24,511 bases of DNA. It comes from Paulinella micropora. Taxonomy: Eukaryota > Cercozoa > Imbricatea > Euglyphida. The stretch covers positions 502,095 to 526,605 of the forward strand of contig BJOX01000269.1 of NCBI GenBank assembly GCA_009731375.1, given 5' to 3'. The position numbers and the translations under genes are program-made. The notes beneath the pieces were generated by a model that did no database searches, had not been told where the DNA came from, and saw only the letters and a list, made by a program, of their open reading frames with translations. This document shows, piece after piece, positions 1-11,543 of this stretch. The first letter of the stretch is position 1, and the number at the start of each line of letters is the position of its first letter.

Positions 1-72
1 CTCCCCTCACGGGTGAGACGATGGAGGCGCATGTGCAGAAATGCATCAGCCATTGACAGAGAAGCACTATTA
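1..72 (+). mobile_element. 3' end of an ATT-tailed SINE
   Basis: The first 72 bases are identical to 6623-6694, the 3' end of the most complete SINE copy in the window, and both run straight into an ATT-rich tract. The tRNA-like head would lie left of the window. Confidence 0.7.
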
Positions 73-138
73 GTATTATTATTATTACTATTATTATTAC
101 TATTATTACTATTATTACTATTATTATTATCATCATCA
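66..138 (+). repeat. ATT/ACT trinucleotide tract
   Basis: Interrupted (ATT)n/(ACT)n tract directly after the SINE 3' end, grading into CAT and CGT triplets. It is most simply the SINE tail, expanded as a microsatellite. Confidence 0.8.
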
Positions 139-179
139 TGGTCGTCGTCGTCGTCAGCATTATTAGCTTGTCTACTTAT

Positions 180-2035
<1,856 letters not shown>

Positions 2036-2039
2036 TTCG

Positions 2040-2385
2040 TCTTTCTTATGCTGGTCTGTCCAGTGTCGACGTCTTTGTCGCCCTCGCCCTCGGCTTCCGC
2101 TACATCCTCAATTTCACGCTCTAGTTCGATACCAACTTCAAGCTCGCCCTCTATTTCGCGATCAATCTCGGCTTCACGTTCCGACACGCCATCAATCTCA
2201 GATACACCTTCCATTTCGGAATCATCCTCAATTACACCCACTATCTCGATAACACCCTCCGTATCACCTTCACTAACGACGAAATCACCCACCAGTTCGC
2301 TATCACCGTCGACATCGCTCTCCTCGTCGCAATCTGCCTCTCCCCGCTCGCAATTTGTGTCGCCATCACCTGGTCCATCCTTGAC
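2040..2385. repeat. Degenerate low-complexity minisatellite, coding status unknown
   Basis: A pyrimidine-rich block with a loose periodicity of about 18-30 nt built from CTC-x-AT and TTC-x-x-C words. One plus frame (from 2048) gives a Ser/Thr/Pro/Ile-rich chain, and a minus frame (2032-2292) gives a Glu/Asp/Val/Gly-rich chain. Either could be a repetitive exon (mucin-like or acidic), but both are equally expected from a degenerate repeat. I saw no splice or start signal that decides it. Confidence 0.5.
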
Positions 2386-2460
2386 CTCTCTCTCTCTCTC
2401 TCTCTCTCTCTCGCTCGTTCGCTGTTTCTCGTTCTTTCTCGCTCTTTATCGATCTCTTTT

Positions 2461-2536
<76 letters not shown>

Positions 2537-2575
2537 TTCTCTCTCGTTCTCTCTCTGTCTGTGTGTGTGTGTGTG

Positions 2576-2607
<32 letters not shown>

Positions 2608-2635
2608 TCGCTCGCTCGCTCGCTCGCTCTCTCGC

Positions 2636-2709
<74 letters not shown>

Positions 2710-2757
2710 TCTTTCTTTCTTTCTTTCTTTCTTCTTTCTTTCTTCTTTCTCTCTCTT

Positions 2758-2791
<34 letters not shown>

Positions 2792-2878
2792 CTCTCTTCT
2801 CTCTCTCTCTTCTCTCTCTCTCTTCTCTCTCTCTCTCTCTCTGTCTCGCTGTCTCTCTCTCTCTCTCTCTCTCTCTTT

Positions 2879-2913
<35 letters not shown>
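2386..2913. repeat. (CT)n microsatellite with TTTC and TGTG interruptions
   Basis: Over 500 bases of (CT)n with short TTTCT, GCTC and GTGTGT interruptions (GT run at about 2560-2576, CTTT run at about 2710-2750). The open frames here are pure Ser/Leu or Arg/Glu repeats. Confidence 0.97.
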
Positions 2914-2915
<2 letters not shown>

Positions 2916-2955
2916 TTATCACCGCACACACGCACACACGCACACACATACGTTT
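2914..2955. repeat. Short CACACG/CACA tract
   Basis: Several CACACACG-type units that close the (CT)n block. Confidence 0.8.
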
Positions 2956-3339
2956 TTGCCTCTCCTAGTTCTATTTTATGCATTCACGCTCAGCGCCCAG
3001 CCAGCGCTCTGGGCTGCTAAATTCTTCTATCTTGATGTCTCCCAATGCTTTCTCTATTTCACACTCTTTGGTGTCTTTTTCCTCTGTTGTGATCCTTTAT
3101 GTATCATGTACTCATATTATGCTAAGGTGATTTGATCGCACGACTTCAACATGTAAAGTCAGTTGTGTGACTCACAATATTTTGTTGCTGCTGTTGAGGT
3201 ACGCGTTGCTCTTTTTCACCCCTTGCTTTTAAACGGCTTGAGGGCCAACAAAATGGTGTTGAGGTAAGAAAGAACGCCACAACATACTAGCATTGTGCAG
3301 AGATTTTCATACTCCACACTGTCAGATCAAGTGCAAAGC

Positions 3340-3340
<1 letters not shown>
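2956..3340. other. Gene-free unique sequence
   Basis: About 385 bases of non-repetitive sequence between the (CT)n block and a 49-base poly-C run. I see no convincing open frame, RNA gene or mobile-element hallmark. Confidence 0.5.
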
Positions 3341-3389
<49 letters not shown>

Positions 3390-3399
3390 NNNNNNNNNN
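3341..3399. other. Poly-C run and assembly gap
   Basis: 49 consecutive C (3341-3389) followed by 10 N (3390-3399). Further gaps lie at 4204-4213, 4642-5174, 5692-5877, 6080-6130, 6393-6422 and 7566-7612. Poly-G or poly-C abuts the first three, so lengths and joins there are unreliable. Confidence 0.9.
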
Positions 3400-3925
3400 G
3401 ATTTGGGAGCTTATATTGACAGGGTGGCTAGCCCCAGACTCGAAGTTGATGCTGAGAAAAAAAATTTGGAATTCAAGCAAATATTTGCGTTAGCGCAGTG
3501 TCCTGAATACCAAAATTCTTTGTTTTTTCACCTATTTTCTGCACCCCTGTCGGAATAAATCATGGTTTGTGGGAACCAGAGGAATTGGGAGCTCATATTT
3601 GCAGGGTGGATAGCCCCAGACTCGATGTTGATGCAGAATCGATGTTGATGCTGGTATAGTTTTTTTGGATTTCGCGCAAATATTTGCGTTAGGGGAGTGT
3701 CCTGAATGCAAAAATTCCTTGTTTTATTCACCCCATTTCTGCACCCCATTTCTGCACCCCCTGTCTCTATAAATTATGGTTTGTGGGAACCAGGAGGAGT
3801 TGGGATCTCATTGACAGGGTGGATGGCCCCAGACTCGATGTTGATGCTGATATAATTTTTTTGGAATTCACGCAAATATTTGCGTAAGGGGAGTGTCCTG
3901 AACGCCAAAGTTCCTGGTTTTTCTG
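3400..3925. repeat. Satellite-like tandem array, about 190-nt unit, three copies
   Basis: Three diverged copies share the words GGGAGCT, CAGGGTGG, AGCCCCAGACTCGA, GTTGATGCTG, CGCAAATATTTGCGTTA, GTGTCCTGAA and GGTTTGTGGGAACCAG. They start near 3400, 3586 and 3794. The second copy has small internal duplications (GATGTTGATGC about 3624-3653; CATTTCTGCACCCC about 3734-3762). CGCAAATATTTGCG is a 14-bp palindrome in each of the second and third copies, with a variant in the first. Confidence 0.75.
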
Positions 3926-4610
3926 TGAGTACTTGCCGGTACCTCCGGCAATTGAACGTACCCTGTCGACGGAGTGGGGGAGGGGTGGGGGGGGCGGGGA
4001 ACCCCAGCCCTGCAATTGTACGTACCCACGCAAATTAGCCTGCACCAAAATGAATGGCTGAGAATGCTCCAAGGCTCTAAGAGTTGTACCAGAAGGGTTT
4101 ATGCCGGTTACCTCCGGCAAGTGAACGTACCCTGTCGACTGTAAACAACAACAACAACAACAACAACAAAAGGGGGGGGGGGGGGCCCGGGGGCCCCCCC
4201 CCCNNNNNNNNNNACATACCCGAAGCAGATTTGCCCGCACCAAAATGAATGGCTCAGAATGCTCCAAGGCTCCCAAAGTTGTACCAGAAGGGTTGAGAGT
4301 CTGGTTTTTTGGTTTTCACAACCTCGGGACGCGCTCTAGGTAGTGAACCAGTTGAAAGAGAGATTTACGAAGATTTGGCAAAGTAGTGCCAAAAGGAAGG
4401 GCTGAGAATGCTCCAAGGCTCTAAGAGTTGTGCCAGAGGGTCTGAGATGCTGATTATTAGTGTTTTCGCAAGCTTGTCATGAGCTCTTTTTTTAGGGATA
4501 TAGTTGAAATTATGAAATTCGAATGTAATAACAAAGTAGTGTCAAAATGAATGACTGAGATTGCTCCAAAGCTGTAAAAGTTGCGCATGTGAGAATGAGA
4601 GGAAAAGCGA
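3926..4610. repeat. Second satellite-like array, about 150-195-nt unit
   Basis: Four diverged copies of a core AAAATGAATGGCTGAGAATG followed by CTCCAAGGCTCTAAGAGTTG occur near 4043, 4239, 4388 and 4535. The first two are each preceded by a block containing ACCTCCGGCA and GAACGTACCCTGTCGAC (about 3950 and 4109). A 10-N gap and G/C homopolymers sit in the second unit. Confidence 0.7.
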
Positions 4611-4641
4611 CCTTGGGAAGGGGGGGGGGGGGGGGGGGGGG

Positions 4642-5174
4642 NNNNNNNNNNNNNNNNNNNNNNNNNNNNNNNNNNNNNNNNNNNNNNNNNNNNNNNNNNN
4701 NNNNNNNNNNNNNNNNNNNNNNNNNNNNNNNNNNNNNNNNNNNNNNNNNNNNNNNNNNNNNNNNNNNNNNNNNNNNNNNNNNNNNNNNNNNNNNNNNNNN
4801 NNNNNNNNNNNNNNNNNNNNNNNNNNNNNNNNNNNNNNNNNNNNNNNNNNNNNNNNNNNNNNNNNNNNNNNNNNNNNNNNNNNNNNNNNNNNNNNNNNNN
4901 NNNNNNNNNNNNNNNNNNNNNNNNNNNNNNNNNNNNNNNNNNNNNNNNNNNNNNNNNNNNNNNNNNNNNNNNNNNNNNNNNNNNNNNNNNNNNNNNNNNN
5001 NNNNNNNNNNNNNNNNNNNNNNNNNNNNNNNNNNNNNNNNNNNNNNNNNNNNNNNNNNNNNNNNNNNNNNNNNNNNNNNNNNNNNNNNNNNNNNNNNNNN
5101 NNNNNNNNNNNNNNNNNNNNNNNNNNNNNNNNNNNNNNNNNNNNNNNNNNNNNNNNNNNNNNNNNNNNNNNNNN
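4642..5174. other. Assembly gap (533 N)
   Basis: Undetermined bases, preceded by a poly-G run (4620-4641). Reading frames drawn through it carry no information. Confidence 0.99.
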
Positions 5175-5360
5175 AGAGGTTGCTGGGACTGCGGAATAAC
5201 CTCGGCTTAGTGCAGTCTTGCCCTCAGGAGCTCCATCGGTGGCCCCGATCATCAGGCGAGAGACTGACACGGGGGGGTGGAGGACCTCGAACAAGGGTAT
5301 TGGAGGCTTATGTCCGTTGAGGATATGCCATTAGCTGCATCAGTACGCCTCAGATATAGT
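5175..5360. other. Possible retroelement 3' end with TAA tail
   Basis: About 175 unique bases that run directly into TAGTAATAATAATAA. The layout resembles the 3' end of a non-LTR element with a trinucleotide tail, but there is no coding domain and the 5' side is lost in the gap, so the family is not assigned. Confidence 0.25.
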
Positions 5361-5384
5361 AATAATAATAATAATAATAATAAG

Positions 5385-5434
<50 letters not shown>

Positions 5435-5488
5435 TAATAATACATAATGATAATAAAATATAATAATAATAAAACGTAGTAATAAAAC

Positions 5489-5521
<33 letters not shown>
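5356..5521. repeat. (AAT)n microsatellite
   Basis: (TAA)n with GAT and CATA interruptions over about 165 bases. Confidence 0.95.
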
Positions 5522-5522
<1 letters not shown>

Positions 5523-5570
5523 ATCGGGATTTCGCTCAAATATGTCACAGTCAACACTCCAAGGCAGATT

Positions 5571-5573
5571 TAC

Positions 5574-5630
<57 letters not shown>
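5571..5630. repeat. (ATT)n microsatellite
   Basis: Pure ATT run immediately before the tRNA-like head of a SINE copy. Confidence 0.95.
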
Positions 5631-5631
<1 letters not shown>

Positions 5632-5691
5632 GGACACCGTGATAGCCCAGTGGTCAAGTTCTACCATCTGGGCCCTGTCGCCAGTTCGATT
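5631..5691 (+). mobile_element. tRNA-derived SINE, head only (cut by gap)
   Basis: Begins GGACACCGTGATAGCCCAGT and matches the heads at 5980 and 6424 base for base until the N run at 5692. It contains the pol III A box TAGCCCAGTGG and the start of the B box. Confidence 0.75.
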
Positions 5692-5877
5692 NNNNNNNNN
5701 NNNNNNNNNNNNNNNNNNNNNNNNNNNNNNNNNNNNNNNNNNNNNNNNNNNNNNNNNNNNNNNNNNNNNNNNNNNNNNNNNNNNNNNNNNNNNNNNNNNN
5801 NNNNNNNNNNNNNNNNNNNNNNNNNNNNNNNNNNNNNNNNNNNNNNNNNNNNNNNNNNNNNNNNNNNNNNNNNNNNN

Positions 5878-5908
<31 letters not shown>

Positions 5909-5940
5909 CATCATCATTATTATCATCATCATCATTATTT

Positions 5941-5979
<39 letters not shown>
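5878..5979. repeat. (ATT)n/(CAT)n tract
   Basis: ATT repeats with ATC/CAT variants between an assembly gap and the next SINE head. Confidence 0.9.
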
Positions 5980-6079
5980 GGACACCGTGATAGCCCAGTG
6001 GTCAAGTTCTACCATCTGGGCCCTGTCGCCAGTTCGATTCCCGTCGGTGCCACCAGTATTTTCATTGAACATACCGGTC
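5980..6079 (+). mobile_element. tRNA-derived SINE, 5' half (cut by gap)
   Basis: A box TAGCCCAGTGG at 5991-6001 fits the pol III consensus TRGYNNARNNG, and GTTCGATTC at 6032-6040 fits the B box GWTCRANNC. Their roughly 40-nt spacing is tRNA-like. The body (CCGTCGGTGCCACCAGTATT onward) matches the copy at 6424 until the gap at 6080. Confidence 0.8.
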
Positions 6080-6130
6080 NNNNNNNNNNNNNNNNNNNNN
6101 NNNNNNNNNNNNNNNNNNNNNNNNNNNNNN

Positions 6131-6352
6131 AGGGGTTCGGGAGCGCAGCGTAGTGTCTCCGAGTTCTTCTCTTCAGCTAACACCCTCGCATCTAGCTCTT
6201 CATGCACTTCACAGCCCCCATCTGCCCCTGCTGTTGCTGTTGCTGCTATGTCTGTTTGGTGTTCTGACAATGCGTTGGGACCGGCTGACCCCGGTGACCC
6301 AATGGAGGCACATGTCCAGGATCTGGATCTGATGCTATAGTCTGAGGAAGCC

Positions 6353-6392
<40 letters not shown>
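6131..6392 (+). mobile_element. 3' part of a related SINE with (ATT)n tail
   Basis: The stretch ending at about 6355 contains GGTGACCCAATGGAGGCACA, a diverged match to GGTGAGACGATGGAGGCGCA in the SINE at 6424-6692, and runs into pure ATT (6355-6392). The 5' side is lost in the 6080-6130 gap, so it may be the remainder of the 5980 copy or a second subfamily. Confidence 0.5.
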
Positions 6393-6423
6393 NNNNNNNN
6401 NNNNNNNNNNNNNNNNNNNNNNT

Positions 6424-6730
6424 GGACACCGTGATAGCCCAGTGGTCAAGTTCTACCATCTGGGCCCTGTCGCCAGTTCGATTCCCGTCGGTGCCACCAG
6501 TATTTTCATTGAACATACCGATCCGTCTGGACCAGTATTTTCATTGAACATACCGGCCCGTCTGGAAGTGTTGGAACTGCCCTTGCGGGGGTGTCATTAG
6601 AGCTTATCGTCAATTCTTCGTACTCCCCTCACGGGTGAGACGATGGAGGCGCATGTGCAGAAATGCATCAGCCATTGACAGAGAAGCACTATTATTATCA
6701 TTATTATTATCATTATTATTATCGTTCTTA
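6424..6730 (+). mobile_element. Most complete tRNA-derived SINE copy with ATT tail
   Basis: The head starts GGACACCGTG. The A box is at 6435-6445 and the B box at 6476-6484. The body contains a 35-nt tandem duplication (6496-6530 and 6531-6565, two differences). The 3' domain (6623-6692) is the same sequence that opens the window, and the tail is (ATT)n with CATT variants. No RNA polymerase III terminator is needed before the tail in this type of element. The tRNA of origin cannot be assigned by eye. Confidence 0.8.
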
Positions 6731-6777
6731 CTATTATTGTTGTTGTTGTTATTTTGGTTGTTGTTCTTTGTGGCATG

Positions 6778-7012
6778 AATGGCTATCTATCTATCTATCT
6801 GTCTATCTATCTATCTATCGATCTATCTATCTATCTATGCATCCATCTATCCATCCGTCTATCCATCCATCTCCATCCATGTATCCATCTATCGATCAAT
6901 ACCCATCCATTTATTCATCTATCCATCTATCTTATCCATGTATCTATCTATCCAACCATCTATCTATCCATCTTCCTATCTACCTACTTATCTACCTACC
7001 CATCTATCAAAA
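6778..7012. repeat. (TATC/CATC)n microsatellite
   Basis: About 230 bases of tetranucleotide TATC with CATC, GATC and CTAC variants. Open frames through it (Ile/Tyr/Leu/Ser repeats) are artefacts. Confidence 0.95.
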
Positions 7013-7332
7013 AATCTTTTTATTTTTAGTATGCGAATCAAGATGCAGCGGCAGCCGCGTGCAACAGCCGGATATCTTGCTCTGGATTCAACTTTGACGC
7101 AAGTCAGCCTCTCCGAGCCACCAGCTACGTTTGCTCGCATGGCCGTGTTGCGCTCTTTCTTCAAACATATCTACCTTCGTTGTCGTGGCCATGTTGAACT
7201 CAGTTTTGAAACATGTTACACAGAAACTAAGTACCTTAACTGGAATTGGCATTTCCGTGTTGTTAGATGTGCGAAATGCAGGTTGAAGTCAATATACAGA
7301 AATAGAACTCAATACTAGTTCACATTTGCTGC
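7013..7332. other. Gene-free unique sequence
   Basis: About 320 bases between two microsatellites. One plus frame stays open from the TATC repeat to 7318, but its non-repeat part (about 95 codons) matches no family I recognise. Confidence 0.4.
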
Positions 7333-7333
7333 G

Positions 7334-7386
<53 letters not shown>
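7333..7386. repeat. (CT)n microsatellite
   Basis: (CT)n with one GTCT interruption. A shorter (CT)n lies at 7622-7638 after the 47-N gap. Confidence 0.95.
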
Positions 7387-7388
<2 letters not shown>

Positions 7389-9172
7389 GAGCGGCACGGG
7401 ATATCAGGCCAGGGCTACTTCTTGGCAACCGGCAGCACTCTAGTGACGGACGGCCCCTTCACAGCATTCAAATGCCTAGTCATAACAAGCACGTTGCAGG
7501 TCCTCATACATGTCTCTGTGTGTCTTTGCCTTGAATTTTTCTCTCCATCCTCTTGCGCGCCACCANNNNNNNNNNNNNNNNNNNNNNNNNNNNNNNNNNN
7601 NNNNNNNNNNNNCACACCCCTCCTCTCTCTCTCTCTCTTTGACGCAAATTTAATCATTCTGAGAATCAGTGAGGTCTGAAGTTTTTACTGGTAAACTCAT
7701 ACCAACAGGATATGTGCAATTATAAATACATGCACCGATACAGACATTGAATCTTTTGTGCATTTTCAGAATGTTTTGCATATCATCCGATTATGGATGT
7801 ATACATGTGTATATAATATTCTATATGCATCTATGTATGTATGTATGTATGTGTGTATGTATGTATGCATGCATGTATATGTTATGCATAAATCATTTGT
7901 ATTCTTGTACATGCATGCAACTGCGTATGTTTGTGTTGTTTTTTTCTATATTCTCCACCCTTGAAAATGTTGAAGCTAAACTGGCTGAGTTGGATGCGTT
8001 CGTTTGCGAAGCCAAGGAAAAGCACGCATGACAGCACGCATGACAACTTGCCAATCACAGCTGCTGTCACCAAACATGCAGACTTACATACCAACAAACA
8101 AACGTACATACATACATACATACATATATACATACATACATAGCTAACTGCCCCGCACGATGTGTCATACATCGACTTCTTGGTACACATACGTTTACTC
8201 AGTAATACAGAGATACATACATACAGACTAGTGGATATGCCTTGACTAACCTACGGATTCCGAGTGAATATTTACAAAATTTTTTCAATCTTGACTCTTC
8301 CCTATGCCACATACGCACAACCATACACACGCATTCATACATGGATACATACATACACAGGTGCGTGAAGGGAAGAAAGCCGACGCGCCTGTCATGAGCA
8401 CCACCGCAGCGATCGCCGTCGGCTCCTCTACCTCCGCCGTCTTGCTGGTGGGCTGTGTCTTGGTCTGGTGGCTGTGGGCCTGCACCGCATTCCGCAACTG
8501 CCAACGCCCAAGCCAAGGCAGCAGCAGCAGCAGCAGCACGATTAATCTTGAAAGGTCTTCCTGCATGCGAAAATTTGTAGTATAAATATGCGATGTATCC
8601 ATATGCATCTGTCTGTGCTACATTTTTGTAATATGTGCGGATACACGGACACATACATACTGCAAACGCAATACATGCGGATACATGATCACTATTCTGT
8701 TGTGCACTAACATCTACACATGCAGATCTGTGACCGGTGTGCATATCGCAATATACGATTCTCCCTTCATCTCTCTTCCTCTCTCCTTCCCTTCCTCCTG
8801 CCTGCCTCTCTCTCTCTCTCTCTCTGCTTGTCTGCCTCCTGTGCACATAATAATATAGCGCCGCGGCGCAAGTCCCGCCTGTGGACGGTGCTTTCTCCGT
8901 TGATCCTTCTGTTTAGTAGAAAGTGGCTCTAGGAATGCACAACATTTAGAGGCTTACTTTTTGAAAGTGGAAACAGTTCGAAAAGTCCAAACTTGCCGTT
9001 AAGCATGCTACTGCATTTCATAGTTGTAGATTCTAGAAATGGAAGAAAATCCAGATCGAAGTTTTGTAAAATTCTAAGAACCCAACTTCGAACATGTAAT
9101 ACTAAATTCCGCGTTTGACCTCTTCACACTTTGTTTTCGCACTCATCCTTACTAGCGGCAAGCATACTCTAA
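7387..9172. other. Host intergenic or intronic region with microsatellites
   Basis: Mostly unique DNA with a 47-N gap (7566-7612), (TATG)n at about 7832-7880, (CATA)n at about 8100-8141, (AGC)n at 8517-8537 and (CT)n at about 8806-8826. Three short plus-strand stretches look mildly protein-like: 7955-8029, 8362-8581 (a hydrophobic segment of about 20 residues rich in Val, Leu and Trp after an ACACAG acceptor-like site) and about 8861-8931. None has a recognisable domain or a continuous frame, so I do not call a gene. Confidence 0.4.
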
Positions 9173-9174
9173 TC

Positions 9175-9340
9175 AAAGTGTTTCCTGTCAAGACCCTGAG
9201 CTGTGCACGCGCACTCAGCACCAGCCTTCTCAAGAGCCCTGAAGCTATTCGCACGTTCCTATAATGAAAGTGTTTGCTGTCAAGACCCTGAGCTGGGCCC
9301 CTTCAACAGCCCGCTCAATCCTGAAGCTATCTCGCACGGG
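9175..9340. repeat. Direct duplication of about 80 nt
   Basis: AAAGTGTTTCCTGTCAAGAC at 9175 recurs as AAAGTGTTTGCTGTCAAGAC at 9267, each followed by CCTGAGCTG and, 40-50 nt later, by CCTGAAGCTAT and CGCACG. The units are diverged in between. Confidence 0.7.
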
Positions 9341-9893
9341 CGGACCTAAAGCTTCGCCCAAACTTACACGCCGAGGGGACACCGCCCAGGATATGCCTTT
9401 CCCGAGTTCGTTCCACCGCCGCGCATCATGCTCATTCTGGCACCTGTGGGCATAGGTAAGGAGAAAATGTCCACCACGTGGAATCGCCAACTTGATGCAT
9501 CGTTCTCGATTAATCAATATGTAGTGCGATCATTCTGAACCCATCGTTTGGAAGCTAATGAGTAAGGGCTTTCAAATGGTGTGCTCAGCATTTTTGTATC
9601 TCAAATGACTTTACCAATTACAATGTCGTCTGCAAAAGTATTGCCAGCTCTTTAAGATTGAATTGGAGGGCAGCTGCCGCGGATAAGGCACGCCACCAGA
9701 AACAGCCAAAGGGTGCCTCAAGCCGACCGAGGCAGGACTGGAGTTATTGCAGCCTGTATGTCTTGGTGCAGCGCCGGCCGAATGCAAAGGGGCAGAGACG
9801 GAAGATGACTGAGTGTGCTCCAGGATTCTGAAGCGACACCGAGTTTCGAGGAAGTGTCCCGGCCTAACTAACCAGGGGAACTAATTAATTAAT
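9341..9893. other. Gene-free unique sequence
   Basis: About 550 bases up to the foldback element. A 90-codon minus frame (9245-9517) and a 63-codon plus frame overlap here and exclude each other. Neither has a recognisable domain. Confidence 0.4.
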
Positions 9894-11158
9894 TGAGGAA
9901 CTAATAATGTACTGTACTGCACTACAAGTTAATCAAACTTATTTTCACTTTACCAATATTTTGTCGCCGTGGGTGCACTGGAAAAATTTCTTTTTTTACA
10001 GAAGCAATTTCCTTTTTTACCCATATCAACTTGTAATTTTCTCTCACTGACCATACTATTCATCCTTCCACTTTAACCCAACCACATCCGTTACCACAAA
10101 AACTAAACCAATTCTACACCACAGACTTCCGTCTAAGAACCTTCGTCGTGAGCACAGCTCACAAGCCCTGGAGACCATACATACACCTTGCCCTTTACCT
10201 TACCCTTGCCCTTTCACTTGAACTAACCCTAGTACTAACCTAATCTAAGGCAAAGGGGTGAGCACGGTCACTCGTGGTCTGTTAAACCCATGTTATTTAA
10301 GTAACTTGAAATAACTATTTCTGAAAGATAACTGTCCGAGGCTAACAATATGAAGACTGAGGAATTTGTAAAAAAGTCAGGGGCGTGACTCCGTAGCCGC
10401 GGGCCTCCAGACCAAGGATAACCGACAGACCGGCCGGAACGGTAAGTATATATTGCCATTATATACCGGGTGGGCCGGCATAAGAATGAGCTGTTAGAAT
10501 GGCTGCAATGATGTTCAAACTTGAATTAATCATTTTTCAACACAGATTTTTCGGGAAAAATCATGTGACTGAAACTTAAAAGTTGAAATGAAGCGGCGAG
10601 TGGCACCTCTAATCGTTTTACAAAATTAATAATAATTTTGACACTTTTTTCACATTGGAGTTTAGTCACCTTGAAGATTCATAATATTAATACTTGCTTT
10701 ACTATTAATATCACTTGCTATTTTCAAGAATAGTCATTTAATAACATGTGCTTACCACTGAGACCTCGAGTGACCGTGCTCACCCCTTTGCCAAAGATTA
10801 AGTAAATGCAAGTTTAAGCTTGAGTTTGAGGGTTAGGGTAAGGTAAGGGTAAAGGGTTTTGGTGCGTGCTTAGTTGCCAAGGTTTGTGCGGGATGCTCAC
10901 GACGAAGGTTGTGAGACGGAAGTCGTGTTGCAAGACTAGTTTAGGTTGGTTTGGTTGTGTGGTTGCGGATGTGGTTGCGTTAACATGGTAGCATTGGTAG
11001 TACAGTTAAAGTGAAAAATTACGAGTTAATATGGGTAAAAAGGGAAATTGCTTCTGTAAAAAGGGAAATTTTCCAGTGCACCTTAGGCGATAAATTACTG
11101 GTAGGGTGGAAATAAATTTGACAGATTCCATTTTGTATAGTAAATTACTAGTTCCTCA
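9894..11158. mobile_element. Foldback or MITE-like element with about 400-nt inverted repeats
   Basis: The left arm 9894-10300 and right arm 10738-11158 are inverted copies. Outer ends are TGAGGAACTA and TAGTTCCTCA. Inner matching blocks include GTGCACTGGAAAA with TTTTCCAGTGCAC, and AAAGGGGTGAGCACGGTCAC with its complement at about 10774-10793. The arms are diverged by substitutions and small indels. The 437-nt centre (10301-10737) has no transposase-like frame, so the element would be non-autonomous. I could not find a convincing target-site duplication; the left flank is a TTAA-type repeat (AATTAATTAAT). Confidence 0.8.
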
Positions 11159-11222
11159 GTGATTTTATTTTTAAATATATATACAAAAAACCATGTTGTA
11201 TGTTTTCTGGTAAACTCTGTAA

Positions 11223-11283
11223 GATCCCATCCACTTAAGTGGATCCGGTCCACTCAAGTGGATCCGGTCCACTCAAGTGGATC
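11223..11283. repeat. Three 19-nt tandem units, each with a near-palindrome
   Basis: Unit GATCCGGTCCACTCAAGTG repeated three times; the first copy reads GATCCCATCCACTTAAGTG. CCACTTAAGTGG (11231-11242) is a perfect 12-bp palindrome, and the other two carry one change. Confidence 0.85.
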
Positions 11284-11474
11284 GTAGTAATTTAAGTGTT
11301 AATGCTCGGCTCATGATTAGCCTTGAACTTGAGTCACCATGTTGACAGTGAATGTGAAAGCATTCTATCTCTTCTGCTTCCCACTCAGGCTCTACGAGTG
11401 GTAAGTATTTTATTAAAACAGTATTTGCGTAAAAGAAACGCTTAAAAAAAAATCAAGTTTATCTAACTACCGAG

Positions 11475-11506
<32 letters not shown>

Positions 11507-11543
11507 AATTCGCTCAGTGGAATATATATATATATATAATATT
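11284..11543. other. Gene-free AT-rich sequence with (TA)n runs
   Basis: No gene seen. (TA)n runs at about 11474-11506 and 11522-11540. TATTTGCGTAAA at about 11420 resembles the arm of the following hairpin. Confidence 0.5.

Noticed and set aside
4542-6270. Open frames crossing the N gaps
   Set aside because: They are open only because undetermined bases contain no stop codons.
5980-6560. tRNA gene
   Set aside because: A and B boxes are present, but the sequence recurs in several copies with a common non-tRNA body and ATT tail, which is a SINE and not a functional tRNA.
9245-9517. 90-codon minus-strand gene
   Set aside because: There is no recognisable domain, it conflicts with an equally open plus frame, and part of it lies in a direct duplication.
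10829-10857. Telomere-like GGGTTAGGGTAAGG stretch
   Set aside because: It is short and irregular, and its complement lies in the other arm of the inverted repeat, so it is part of the foldback element.
11223-11283. CRISPR array
   Set aside because: The 19-nt units are contiguous without spacers and lie in eukaryotic DNA with no cas genes.
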